DNA from: an uncultured Bacilli bacterium
GTDB taxonomy: Bacteria > Bacillota_I > Bacilli_A > RFN20 > CAG-826
Assembly: GCA_944358755.1 (NCBI GenBank)
Contig: CALVRY010000004.1
Span: 1 to 22,604 of the forward strand
DNA length: 22,604 nt
Reading direction: 5' to 3'
Positions 6,780 through 13,638 of this stretch are shown in pieces (position 1 is the stretch's first letter; every line of letters starts with the position of its first letter). The translations under genes were made by a program, and so were the position numbers. The notes beneath the pieces were generated by a model, which was not told the origin of the DNA, ran no database searches, and saw only the letters and a list, made by a program, of their open reading frames with translations.

Positions 6780-6814
6780 TAGAAAAGACGCTATAAATTT
6801 CTTATAGCGTCTTT
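6780..6814 (-). terminator. 13-bp hairpin between adhE and the hydrogenase gene
   Basis: A perfect inverted repeat AAAGACGCTATAA / TTATAGCGTCTTT (6784-6796 and 6802-6814) with a 5-nt loop. On the minus strand it is followed by only four T before C, so it is a modest terminator. It lies 14 nt before the hydrogenase AGGAG, with no room for a promoter after it. This suggests partial termination or a processing/stability stem inside one long transcript. Confidence 0.7.
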
Positions 6815-6837
6815 ATTATTACATTTTTATAAAGATT

Positions 6838-9462
6838 TTAAATCTTAGATTTTCCTTTAACGTAACCAGTATATGCTTGTTTCATAATTTCTTGCATATC
6901 TTTTACGAGAGGGATTCTTGGGTTACATGGTGTACATTGATCTTCGAATGCACTGTAGGATAATTCTTCTAAACTATCCATCCATTTTTGTTCATCGATG
7001 CCTTCTGCTTTAAAGTTCATCTTTTCACCACATTCAATACCAAGATCATAGATTGCATCAGCAAGAGCTCTAACACCTTCTTCAGTTGTATTGAATTTTA
7101 AACCAAGAAGTCTAGCGATATTAGCATATCTTTCATTTGCATCATAGACATTGTATTTTGGCCATGTTCCAAGTTTTTGAGGAATTTCACCATTATACAT
7201 GACTGTAAATGGAAGTAAGACAGCATTTGTTCTTCCGTGTGGTACATGGAATAAGCCACCAATCTTGTGTGCCATTGAGTGGTTCATACCAAGGAAAGCG
7301 TTAGCAAATGCCATACCTGCCATAGTTGATGCATTGTGCATTTTTTCTCTAGCTTCGAGATCGTTTTTACCATTTTTAACACATCTTGGTAAATATTTGA
7401 AGACCATTTGAGCAGCTTGAATTGCAAGAGCATCAGTATAATCTGTTGCAAGCATACTGACATAAGCTTCAAGTGCGTGAGTTAAAACATCCATACCAGT
7501 ATCAGCTGTAACTGATGGAGGTAAATTTGTTGTAAATTCAGCATCAACAATAGCGATTGTTGGAGTTAATGAATAATCAGTTAATGGATATTTCTTGTTA
7601 TTTGCTTTATCGGAGATAACAGCAAATGGAGTGACTTCACTACCTGTTCCAGAAGTTGTTGGGATACAGATAAGTTTGCTCTTCTTACCAAGTTCAGGAT
7701 ATTTGAATGCTCTCTTTCTGATATCCATGAATTTTTGTTTAAGATCATCGAAGTTGACTTCTGGGTGTTCATAGAATAACCACATACCTTTAGCAGCGTC
7801 CATTGCAGAACCACCACCAAGAGCGATAATTGTATCTGGTTCGAAAGAAGTCATTAATTCACAACCTTTTCTAACTGTTGTAATATCTGGATCTGGTTCA
7901 ACATCTGTAAAGAGTTGAATTGTAACTTCGTTTCTTCTAAGTTTTAATTGATCAATGATTTTTTGTAAGAATCCAAGTTGAACCATTGATTTATCTGTAA
8001 CGATGAATACTTTATTAACATTTTTAGCATCTTTTAAGTATTGAATGCTGTTTCTTTCAATATAGATCTTGCTTGGAACTTTGAACCATTGCATATTATT
8101 TCTCCTCTTACCAATTCTCTTAATATTAATTAAGTTGATTGCACTAACGTTTCCGCTAACACTGTTGTGACCATATGAACCACAACCAAGTGTCATAGAT
8201 GGTAAGTAAGAGTTATAAATGTTACCGATTCCACCAAAGGATGTAGGTGAATTCCAAATAATTCTACATGCTTTCATTCTCTTACCAAATTCATCAACAA
8301 GGTTCTTATCGGATGTATGAATACATGCAGAGTGACCTAAACCATTGAATTCAACCATTGCTTCAGCTTTATTGAAGCCGTCTTCTGTAGAACTTGATTT
8401 AAGTAAAGCTAAAACTGGTGAAAGTTTTTCTCTTGTCATTGGTTCTTCTGGTCCAACTTTTGAACATTCAACCATTAAAATTGGAGTCTCTTTTGGAACT
8501 GAGAAACCAGCAAGTTCAGCAATTTCCCAAGCTGGGTGACCAACGATTTGAGGGAAAACACCTGTAACAATGCCATCTTTATTTGGTTGGAACATTAATT
8601 TTTCAAGCATAGCTTTTTCTTCTTTATTACAAAGATATGCGCCATATTTTTTAATATCTTTAACAAATTCGTTATAGATTTCTTTATCAATAATTGCAGC
8701 TTGTTCAGAAGCACAAACCATACCATTATCGAATGCTTTTGACATTAAGATGTCGTTTGCAGCTTGAGCAACATTACATGTTTTTTCAACATATGCAGGA
8801 ACGTTACCAGCACCAACACCTAATGCAGGTTTACCACAGCTATAAGCCGCTCTAACCATTGCATTACCACCAGTTGCAAGAATACAAGCAACACCTGGAT
8901 GTTCCATTAATGCAGTTGTTGCATCTAATGATGGATGTTCAATCCATTGAACACAATTTTTTGGAGCGCCAGCTTCAACTGCAGCTTTTTCAATAATTTT
9001 TGCAGTTTCAACACAGCATTTTTGTGCATTTGGATGGAAACCAAAGATAATTGGGTTTCTTGTTTTTAGGCTGATTAAAGATTTAAAAATAACTGTACTT
9101 GTTGGGTTTGTAACAGGAGTAACACCTGCGATAACACCAAGTGGATCAGCAACTTCAGTAATACCAGTAACTGGATCGTCACTAATAATACCAACAGTTT
9201 TTAAATGTCTCATTGCGTTTGTAATATACTCACAAGCAAATAAGTTCTTTGTACATTTGTCTTCGAAAACACCTCTATGTGTTTCTTCAATTGCAAGACG
9301 TGCAAGATATTCGTGGTGATCAAGAACTTTTGTTGAAACTTTAGCAACAATGTAGTCGACTTGTTCTTGATTGAGCTTTTCAAATTCGTTTAAGGCAGCA
9401 AGACCTTTCTTTACTAAACCATCAACTTCTTTGACTGCTTCAGGATTTAAAACTTTATCCAT
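6838..9462 (-). CDS. adhE: Bifunctional acetaldehyde-CoA/alcohol dehydrogenase
   Basis: Reduces acetyl-CoA to acetaldehyde and then to ethanol, using two NADH, and so regenerates NAD+ in fermentation. The 874-residue length is full. Residues 1-450 form the aldehyde dehydrogenase part, with GVGAGN (215-220) and the catalytic Cys250 in GMVCASEQ. A short linker leads to the iron-dependent alcohol dehydrogenase from about residue 457, with ALGGGSAMDAAK, PTTSGTGSE, HALEAYVS and MNHSMAHKIGGLFHVPHGR supplying NAD and iron ligands. AdhE forms spirosomes in the cytoplasm. The start codon overlaps the end of rex by 8 nt and has AAGGAG upstream. Coupling to the redox repressor Rex, a known regulator of adhE, fits control by the NADH/NAD+ ratio. 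Confidence 0.98.
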   Translation of the reverse strand: MDKVLNPEAVKEVDGLVKKGLAALNEFEKLNQEQVDYIVAKVSTKVLDHHEYLARLAIEETHRGVFEDKCTKNLFACEYITNAMRHLKTVGIISDDPVTGITEVADPLGVIAGVTPVTNPTSTVIFKSLISLKTRNPIIFGFHPNAQKCCVETAKIIEKAAVEAGAPKNCVQWIEHPSLDATTALMEHPGVACILATGGNAMVRAAYSCGKPALGVGAGNVPAYVEKTCNVAQAANDILMSKAFDNGMVCASEQAAIIDKEIYNEFVKDIKKYGAYLCNKEEKAMLEKLMFQPNKDGIVTGVFPQIVGHPAWEIAELAGFSVPKETPILMVECSKVGPEEPMTREKLSPVLALLKSSSTEDGFNKAEAMVEFNGLGHSACIHTSDKNLVDEFGKRMKACRIIWNSPTSFGGIGNIYNSYLPSMTLGCGSYGHNSVSGNVSAINLINIKRIGKRRNNMQWFKVPSKIYIERNSIQYLKDAKNVNKVFIVTDKSMVQLGFLQKIIDQLKLRRNEVTIQLFTDVEPDPDITTVRKGCELMTSFEPDTIIALGGGSAMDAAKGMWLFYEHPEVNFDDLKQKFMDIRKRAFKYPELGKKSKLICIPTTSGTGSEVTPFAVISDKANNKKYPLTDYSLTPTIAIVDAEFTTNLPPSVTADTGMDVLTHALEAYVSMLATDYTDALAIQAAQMVFKYLPRCVKNGKNDLEAREKMHNASTMAGMAFANAFLGMNHSMAHKIGGLFHVPHGRTNAVLLPFTVMYNGEIPQKLGTWPKYNVYDANERYANIARLLGLKFNTTEEGVRALADAIYDLGIECGEKMNFKAEGIDEQKWMDSLEELSYSAFEDQCTPCNPRIPLVKDMQEIMKQAYTGYVKGKSKI

Positions 9463-10111
9463 TTTTTGACTTCTCCTTCTTATTCTTTAAATAAAGTTCA
9501 TAGGATAAAACCGCAAGAGATGTTGCAAGATTTATGTTAGAAACAATAATTCCTTCAGGGACATTGATTTTTGTTGGAGCAAAATTCCAAATCCCTTGAA
9601 TGCCTGCTTTAACAAGTAAATCTGTTACATTTTGAGCAGCATATCCAGGTACAGTTATAATACCGATGTGAGCATCTAACTTATTGAGTGTCTCTTCAGT
9701 TAACATGCTTAAATCGTAAACTGGCTTTTCATCAAGCGCACTCTCTTTTGAAGGTTTAATATCGAATCCAGCCACAATTTTGAGACCGAAATCTTCAAAA
9801 CCTTTGTAGTGCATAAAAGCGGTACCTAAACTACCGGCACCAACTAATACTGCATTTGAAATAGTTTTATAACCTAAAATTGTTTCAATATCAGAAATTA
9901 GTTGCGCAATATTTCTTCCTTTATTAGGTACTCCACTTTGAGAACTGATTAATGCGATATCTTTCCTAACCAATTCGTTGTTTAAATCTAAACAATCAGC
10001 AAGTGTTTGTGAACTTACTACTTTCATGCCGCTACTTTCGAGATTTTTTAAAACCCAGAGATAATCTGGCATGCGGTGTAATTGGTTTTTCGTTAGATTC
10101 GTATACTTCAT
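9455..10111 (-). CDS. rex: Redox-sensing repressor of the Rex family (variant branch)
   Basis: Rex proteins repress fermentation genes when NAD+ dominates and release DNA when NADH binds. The 218 residues show a winged helix (about 1-80: HRMPDYLWVLKNLESSGMKVVSSQTLADCL, then ELVRKDIAL) and a Rossmann domain with VGAGSLGTAF (about 90-99) and AGFDIKPS. The wing, usually FGxxGxRGVGYxV, reads SSQSGVPNKGRNIAQLI here, so DNA contacts may differ from the classical protein. The start is set by the match of LTKNQLHRMPDYL to the conserved N-terminal helix. No good Shine-Dalgarno sequence is seen (ACGAG only). adhE overlaps it downstream. A Rex-sized palindrome lies 9 bp before its ATG, suggesting autoregulation. 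Confidence 0.93.
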   Translation of the reverse strand: MKYTNLTKNQLHRMPDYLWVLKNLESSGMKVVSSQTLADCLDLNNELVRKDIALISSQSGVPNKGRNIAQLISDIETILGYKTISNAVLVGAGSLGTAFMHYKGFEDFGLKIVAGFDIKPSKESALDEKPVYDLSMLTEETLNKLDAHIGIITVPGYAAQNVTDLLVKAGIQGIWNFAPTKINVPEGIIVSNINLATSLAVLSYELYLKNKKEKSKNG

Positions 10112-10120
10112 TCTCGTAGT

Positions 10121-10138
10121 TCGGTATTTTTTTACCGA
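10121..10138 (-). promoter_or_regulatory. 18-bp palindrome, candidate Rex operator
   Basis: Perfect inverted repeat TCGGTA-TTTTTT-TACCGA, 6-6-6 in layout, the same size and AT-rich centre as known Rex sites (TTGTGA-N6-TCACAA). The half-site bases differ from the usual TTGTGA or TTGTTA. It ends 9 bp before the rex ATG and overlaps the start predicted from a secondary TATTAT at 10148-10143. It has no T-run after it on the minus strand, so it is not a terminator. Confidence 0.5.
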
Positions 10139-10204
10139 GTTAATAATACCTAAATCCCATTTTTAAATAAAGAGATTTTTTAAAGGAAACGCCTTAAAAA
10201 ACTA

Positions 10205-10218
10205 AGAAAGCGCTTACA
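10205..10218 (-). promoter_or_regulatory. Catabolite responsive element (cre, CcpA site)
   Basis: Minus strand TGTAAGCGCTTTCT matches the cre consensus TGWAARCGYTWNCW at every position. It starts 4 bp after the -10 box of the rex-adhE promoter and so covers the expected transcription start, the usual place for repression by CcpA with Ser46-phosphorylated HPr. Confidence 0.75.
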
Positions 10219-10221
10219 CAC

Positions 10222-10250
10222 ATAATATATATTATATATTAATGTTTCAA
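10222..10250 (-). promoter_or_regulatory. Promoter of the rex-adhE-hydrogenase operon
   Basis: Minus strand TTGAAA (10250-10245), exactly 17 nt, TATTAT (10227-10222). The leader to the rex ATG would be about 105 nt and contains the cre, an AU-rich hairpin (AAGG/CCTT flanked by T and A runs, about 10175-10200) and the Rex-like palindrome. Confidence 0.7.
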
Positions 10251-10253
10251 TCT

Positions 10254-10691
10254 TTAATTGACGCAATCTTTGAAGTAGTTAGCGATACAACCAACCATTA
10301 AAGCGAATGTCGTTATTGAGCAAGCTATTGCTACTCCAACGAATAAACCATAATTATTTATGAACACACCAGGCATACATCCATGGTATACAAAATATAA
10401 TATTTCAATGACGAAAAGTACTATTGTGCCGATTAAAGAGTGTCTCATTGATCTAGCCACGATAATATTTTTAATGCACCACACATTAACCCAAACGAAG
10501 GCGACTAAAAACAAAATAAAAATCGAAACGTCGAAAATGTTTGCCATTGCAGAGCCGCCCGTAAAAATCTGACTATATAAATCCATGTGGGTTAAATAAT
10601 CGAAAAGATTCGAAGCAATAATGACAATCAACAAAATAAAATTAATAATTGTCGCGATTAAAATAAGTAATCTACCAAAAAAATTTCTCAT
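10254..10691 (-). CDS. Four-helix integral membrane protein, unknown function
   Basis: I do not recognise this 145-residue protein. It is strongly hydrophobic with four predicted membrane segments at about residues 5-28, 52-74, 84-105 and 113-138, short loops and a positively charged N-terminus (MRNFFGR). No catalytic motif is seen. It begins 16 nt after the response-regulator gene and is probably co-transcribed with it, so it could be a target or partner of that regulator; this is inference from position only. The ATG has no clear Shine-Dalgarno sequence. The rex-adhE promoter starts a few bases past its stop codon, and no terminator separates them. Confidence 0.7.
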   Translation of the reverse strand: MRNFFGRLLILIATIINFILLIVIIASNLFDYLTHMDLYSQIFTGGSAMANIFDVSIFILFLVAFVWVNVWCIKNIIVARSMRHSLIGTIVLFVIEILYFVYHGCMPGVFINNYGLFVGVAIACSITTFALMVGCIANYFKDCVN

Positions 10692-10707
10692 AAATAAAAG
10701 AACGAAC

Positions 10708-11397
10708 TTATTTTATTTTGTTCATTCTGTATCCTACACCAATATCAGTTCTAATTAATTTAGAAGATTTGATATCTCTGTTTGTCTTCTTTCTAATTCC
10801 TGCCATAAAAACCCTTAAACCATTCTGATCTTGGCCGCCTTTTCCCCAAATATGGTCAATAATATAATCATATGTAAGAGTTTTTCCAAGGTTATATGCC
10901 AATAAAACAATAATTTTATATTCGAAATTTGTAAAATGAACTTCGACTCCGTTAATAAATATTGTTTTAGCATCGTAATCAATTGTTAAATTGCCATTTG
11001 TAAATTGATGTTTTTCATCATTAACTAGATAACGAAATTCTTTTCTCATTCTAGCTTCAAGCTCTGCAAGATTAATTGGTTTAACCATGTAATCGTTTGC
11101 GCCGGCATCAAGAGCTAAAATTTTACTTTCGATTAAATTTCTAGAAGAAACAACAATAATCGGCAATGTGTTGTTAAAAGTACGGATTGTTTGAATGACA
11201 TAAATACCATCTTTATCAGGTAAATTTAACTCAAGCAAAACAATATCAACTAAATTTTTAATACAAAAGTCGATAGCAGCTTGAGCACTATCAACAGAAT
11301 AAATCTTAAATCCTTTTTCTTTTAGATGGTTTCTAATTCTTGTTTGCCAAACTCTATCAGACTCAACAACAAGAATAGATTTATTGTCTTTTTCCAT
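10708..11397 (-). CDS. OmpR/KdpE-type response regulator with Glu at the phosphoacceptor site
   Basis: A DNA-binding two-component response regulator of 229 residues: receiver domain (about 5-118) and winged-helix effector (about 128-228, with FTNFEYKIIVLLAYNLGKTLTYDYI and the C-terminal GVGYRM). The receiver keeps the switch Ser (VVSS), the Lys in MVKP, and LDAGANDY. However, the phosphorylated Asp is replaced by Glu56 (DIVLLELNLPDKDG, codon GAG at 11232-11230), and the acidic pair is VVESD. It may therefore work without phosphorylation or mimic the active state. No histidine kinase is adjacent. I start at the ATG at 11397, since the receiver fold begins there and an extended -10 box lies 9 nt upstream. 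A longer reading from 11481 would add 28 residues upstream of that promoter and is unlikely. Confidence 0.88.
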   Translation of the reverse strand: MEKDNKSILVVESDRVWQTRIRNHLKEKGFKIYSVDSAQAAIDFCIKNLVDIVLLELNLPDKDGIYVIQTIRTFNNTLPIIVVSSRNLIESKILALDAGANDYMVKPINLAELEARMRKEFRYLVNDEKHQFTNGNLTIDYDAKTIFINGVEVHFTNFEYKIIVLLAYNLGKTLTYDYIIDHIWGKGGQDQNGLRVFMAGIRKKTNRDIKSSKLIRTDIGVGYRMNKIK

Positions 11398-11406
11398 ACC
11401 TAAATA

Positions 11407-11415
11407 ATTATACCA
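11407..11415 (-). promoter_or_regulatory. Extended -10 promoter of the response-regulator gene
   Basis: Minus strand TGGTATAAT combines the TGn extension with a perfect TATAAT (11412-11407). No good -35 box is seen. Only 9 nt lie between it and the ATG at 11397, so the message would be nearly leaderless. Confidence 0.55.
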
Positions 11416-11534
11416 TAAATAAAAAGCTAAATTTTTACAAAATTTCCGTAGTTTTTTTAAAAAATCCCCAAGATTTTGCAAAAAGTATTATTTTTTTGCA
11501 TTTTTTGGGACTTTTTTAAATATTTGTTAGAATT

Positions 11535-11540
11535 TATAAT
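11535..11540 (+). promoter_or_regulatory. -10 box of the membrane protein/DUF2804 pair
   Basis: Perfect TATAAT, 17 nt before the ATG at 11558, followed by ACGAGGAC as the ribosome binding site. The -35 region is a T-run, not a consensus. The 11398-11557 interval thus holds divergent promoters. Confidence 0.45.
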
Positions 11541-11557
11541 AATTACGAGGACAAAAA

Positions 11558-12052
11558 ATGAAAGAAATAAAATTTAATGAATTTGAAAAATATACAAAAA
11601 AAGATAAACTTTATTTAATTTTTTACCTTATTATGCTTGGTTTATCTCTTGCGATGATTATTTTAAATGCAATAGTTTTAGCTTTTGATAATCAAGATAT
11701 TGTTTCAATTGTTTTTGTTTCAATATTTTCAGTAATTGCATTATTTGTAATGTATCTACTTTTTATGTACTTAATTGTGCCTAAAAAAGTACTTTCAATT
11801 AATTACGAAAAAGAAACAATTACAATCAACAAACGTTTATTTAAATCAATTACACTAAACTTAAAAGATATTAATGAAATTAAAATTACTGATAAAAAAT
11901 TGATTTTTAATGTTGTTAATCTTGGTTCTGTTTATTTCTTAACTGACACAAAAACTTATCGAGCAAAATATTTAATTTCGCCAAAATATTTGATGATAAC
12001 TTTAAATATTTATTTAAGTGTGGTTAAGGATGGTGGTCAAAATGTTAAATAA
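11558..12052 (+). CDS. Two-helix membrane protein with PH-like C-terminal domain
   Basis: A 164-residue protein with a charged N-terminal helix, two adjacent membrane segments (about 20-43 and 50-74), then a strand-rich cytoplasmic tail (about 76-164). The pattern IVPKKVLSINYEKETITINKRLF...LKDINEIKITDKKLIFNV resembles the bacterial PH-like domain often found after two helices in small Firmicute membrane proteins. No enzyme motif is present. It has GAGG upstream and overlaps the DUF2804 gene at its 3' end, so the pair is translationally coupled. Its function is unknown; a membrane or envelope role is only suggested by the architecture. Confidence 0.7.
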   Translation: MKEIKFNEFEKYTKKDKLYLIFYLIMLGLSLAMIILNAIVLAFDNQDIVSIVFVSIFSVIALFVMYLLFMYLIVPKKVLSINYEKETITINKRLFKSITLNLKDINEIKITDKKLIFNVVNLGSVYFLTDTKTYRAKYLISPKYLMITLNIYLSVVKDGGQNVK

Positions 12053-13052
12053 AGGCAATATTTTAGATGAAAGAGGAAATCTAATCGAAAGCGGAATGTC
12101 TTTTGAAGATTTAAAAGTTTACAACAAAGAAAGAATTCCTAAATATTTAAAATCACGTGTAAAAGAATGGGATTATTACACCTTCCAAAATGATAAAATT
12201 GGCTTTCTTTTGACAATTGCAAATAACACCTATATGTCCTATATTAGTTGTTCTTTTGTTAACCTCGAAACAGCATCTTACGTAACCAAAACTTATATAA
12301 ATGTAGCTAATCCTAAAAAGTTTATTTTGCCTACTTCTGCTTTTAAAGGAAACATCCAAATTCTAGATAAAAAGTATTTTTTGAAAGTCGAAAAAACTCC
12401 AAAATCTACTAAAATCCTTGCAAAACTCACACATTTTGTAAAAAATATGGACATTTTGCTTAATTTAGAAGTTACACCTAATAAATTAGAAAATGGCATT
12501 TTTATATTGCATCCATTTAAAAACAAACACCATTTTTACTATAACTATAAAGAGAATTTACTTAATGCAAAAGGCACAGTTACGTTAGGTGGAAACATCA
12601 CAAAGTTTGAAGGTTATGGATCATATGATTTTGGAAGAGGAATATGGCCTTATAAAACTGAATGGTTTTGGATTTCAGCAACTAAAGTTTGTGCTAAAAA
12701 CTCTTTATCATTAAACCTTGGTTGTGGTTTTGGAATATGTGATGAAAATGAAAATTTCATTATTTATAATAATCAAAAATTCAAACTTCCTGATATACAA
12801 ATCGAAATTCCATATGATGAAAAACACAAAATTAAATACTTGGATGAATGGAAGATTATAAGTGCCGATGGTTCAATAAATTTAACTTTTAAACCTATCT
12901 TAAACCGTAAAGATACAACTCATGCAATCATCCTATATTCAAAACAAAATCAAGTTTTTGGTGAATTTTATGGTGAAATAAAAACCACTACTTCAACAAT
13001 AGAAATCGAGAAAGTTAGTGGTTTTATCGAACATTTTAATAATAAATGGTAA
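12042..13052 (+). CDS. DUF2804 family protein
   Basis: A 336-residue protein of the DUF2804 family. Its typical features are an N-terminal GNILDERGNLIESGMSFEDL and a central YGSYDFGRGIWPYKTEWFWIS, the family's highly conserved DxGRGxWPYxxxWxW core. The fold is expected to be an all-beta, lipocalin-like sandwich, and the role is unknown. I place the start at the ATG at 12042, because GGTGGT lies 5 nt before it and the product begins where family members do. An in-frame GTG at 12018 and an ATG at 12030 would only add residues from the overlapped gene. The reading frame overlaps the preceding membrane protein by 11 nt. It ends base-to-base with the convergent NUDIX gene. Confidence 0.85.
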   Translation: MLNKGNILDERGNLIESGMSFEDLKVYNKERIPKYLKSRVKEWDYYTFQNDKIGFLLTIANNTYMSYISCSFVNLETASYVTKTYINVANPKKFILPTSAFKGNIQILDKKYFLKVEKTPKSTKILAKLTHFVKNMDILLNLEVTPNKLENGIFILHPFKNKHHFYYNYKENLLNAKGTVTLGGNITKFEGYGSYDFGRGIWPYKTEWFWISATKVCAKNSLSLNLGCGFGICDENENFIIYNNQKFKLPDIQIEIPYDEKHKIKYLDEWKIISADGSINLTFKPILNRKDTTHAIILYSKQNQVFGEFYGEIKTTTSTIEIEKVSGFIEHFNNKW

Positions 13053-13595
13053 TTACTTGTTTAATAGGCCTTTAGCATTTAAGAAAGCAACACAAGCAAT
13101 TGTTTTAGCGTCTTTTATTTCACCTTTTTTGATTAAATCGTTAATTTCTGGAAGAGTATATTCGTAAATTTCTAGTGCCTCATTTTCATCTAAATGTTGA
13201 GAAGTTTTAACTAAATTTGTAGCAAAATAACAATAAATAATTTCATTTGTATAGGCACAACTTGGATAAATTTCACCTAAAAATTCAATTCTATTAGCTA
13301 AATATCCTGCTTCTTCTTCAAGCTCTCTTTTAGCAGTAATTAAAGGGTCTTCTCCCTTATCGCATTTCCCTGCAGGAAACTCAAAAATAACTTCATCGTA
13401 AGGATAACGATATTGCTTTTCGACTAAAAACTTACCATCATCATTTAAAGCCATTACACAACTTGCTCTACAATGACTTACATATTCTCTAACTGATTCA
13501 TGCCCATTTGGGCAAACAACTTTATCCTTATAAACATCAATAATTTTACCTTTATAAATTAATTCAGAAGATAACTTTTTTTCTTTTAAATCCAT
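13053..13595 (-). CDS. NUDIX hydrolase, probable ADP-ribose pyrophosphatase
   Basis: Cleaves nucleoside diphosphates linked to another moiety, most likely ADP-ribose to AMP and ribose 5-phosphate. The 180-residue length and the layout of strands before the Nudix box (GKIIDVYKDKVVCPNGH, then FLVEKQYRYPYDEVIFEFPAG) match the ADP-ribose pyrophosphatase (NudF/YqkG) group. The Nudix box is complete: G-x5-E-x7-REL-EEE-AG (GKCDKGED...RELEEEAG, about residues 76-96). GAGGGTGG precedes the ATG as a good ribosome binding site. An extended -10 box TGATAAAAT (13625-13617) gives a leader of about 15 nt. It shares a 43-bp intergenic region with the divergent DUF2974 gene. The exact substrate is inferred from family resemblance. 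Confidence 0.88.
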   Translation of the reverse strand: MDLKEKKLSSELIYKGKIIDVYKDKVVCPNGHESVREYVSHCRASCVMALNDDGKFLVEKQYRYPYDEVIFEFPAGKCDKGEDPLITAKRELEEEAGYLANRIEFLGEIYPSCAYTNEIIYCYFATNLVKTSQHLDENEALEIYEYTLPEINDLIKKGEIKDAKTIACVAFLNAKGLLNK

Positions 13596-13616
13596 ATTTC
13601 CACCCTCGTGAAAAAT

Positions 13617-13633
13617 ATTTTATCATATATAAT
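13617..13633. promoter_or_regulatory. Two back-to-back divergent -10 boxes
   Basis: Minus strand TGATAAAAT (13625-13617) serves the NUDIX gene, and plus strand TATAAT (13628-13633) serves the DUF2974 gene. They are 2 bp apart, so one polymerase would hinder the other. Confidence 0.45.
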
Positions 13634-13638
13634 GCATT

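Noticed and set aside
10170..10200. Terminator or riboswitch in the rex leader
   Set aside because: The AAGG/CCTT hairpin has its T-run before, not after, the stem on the minus strand, and no known aptamer core is present; it is noted only as leader structure.
11398..11481. Longer response-regulator start adding 28 N-terminal residues
   Set aside because: The extension has no receiver homology and would be encoded upstream of a perfect extended -10 box; the receiver fold begins at the ATG at 11397.
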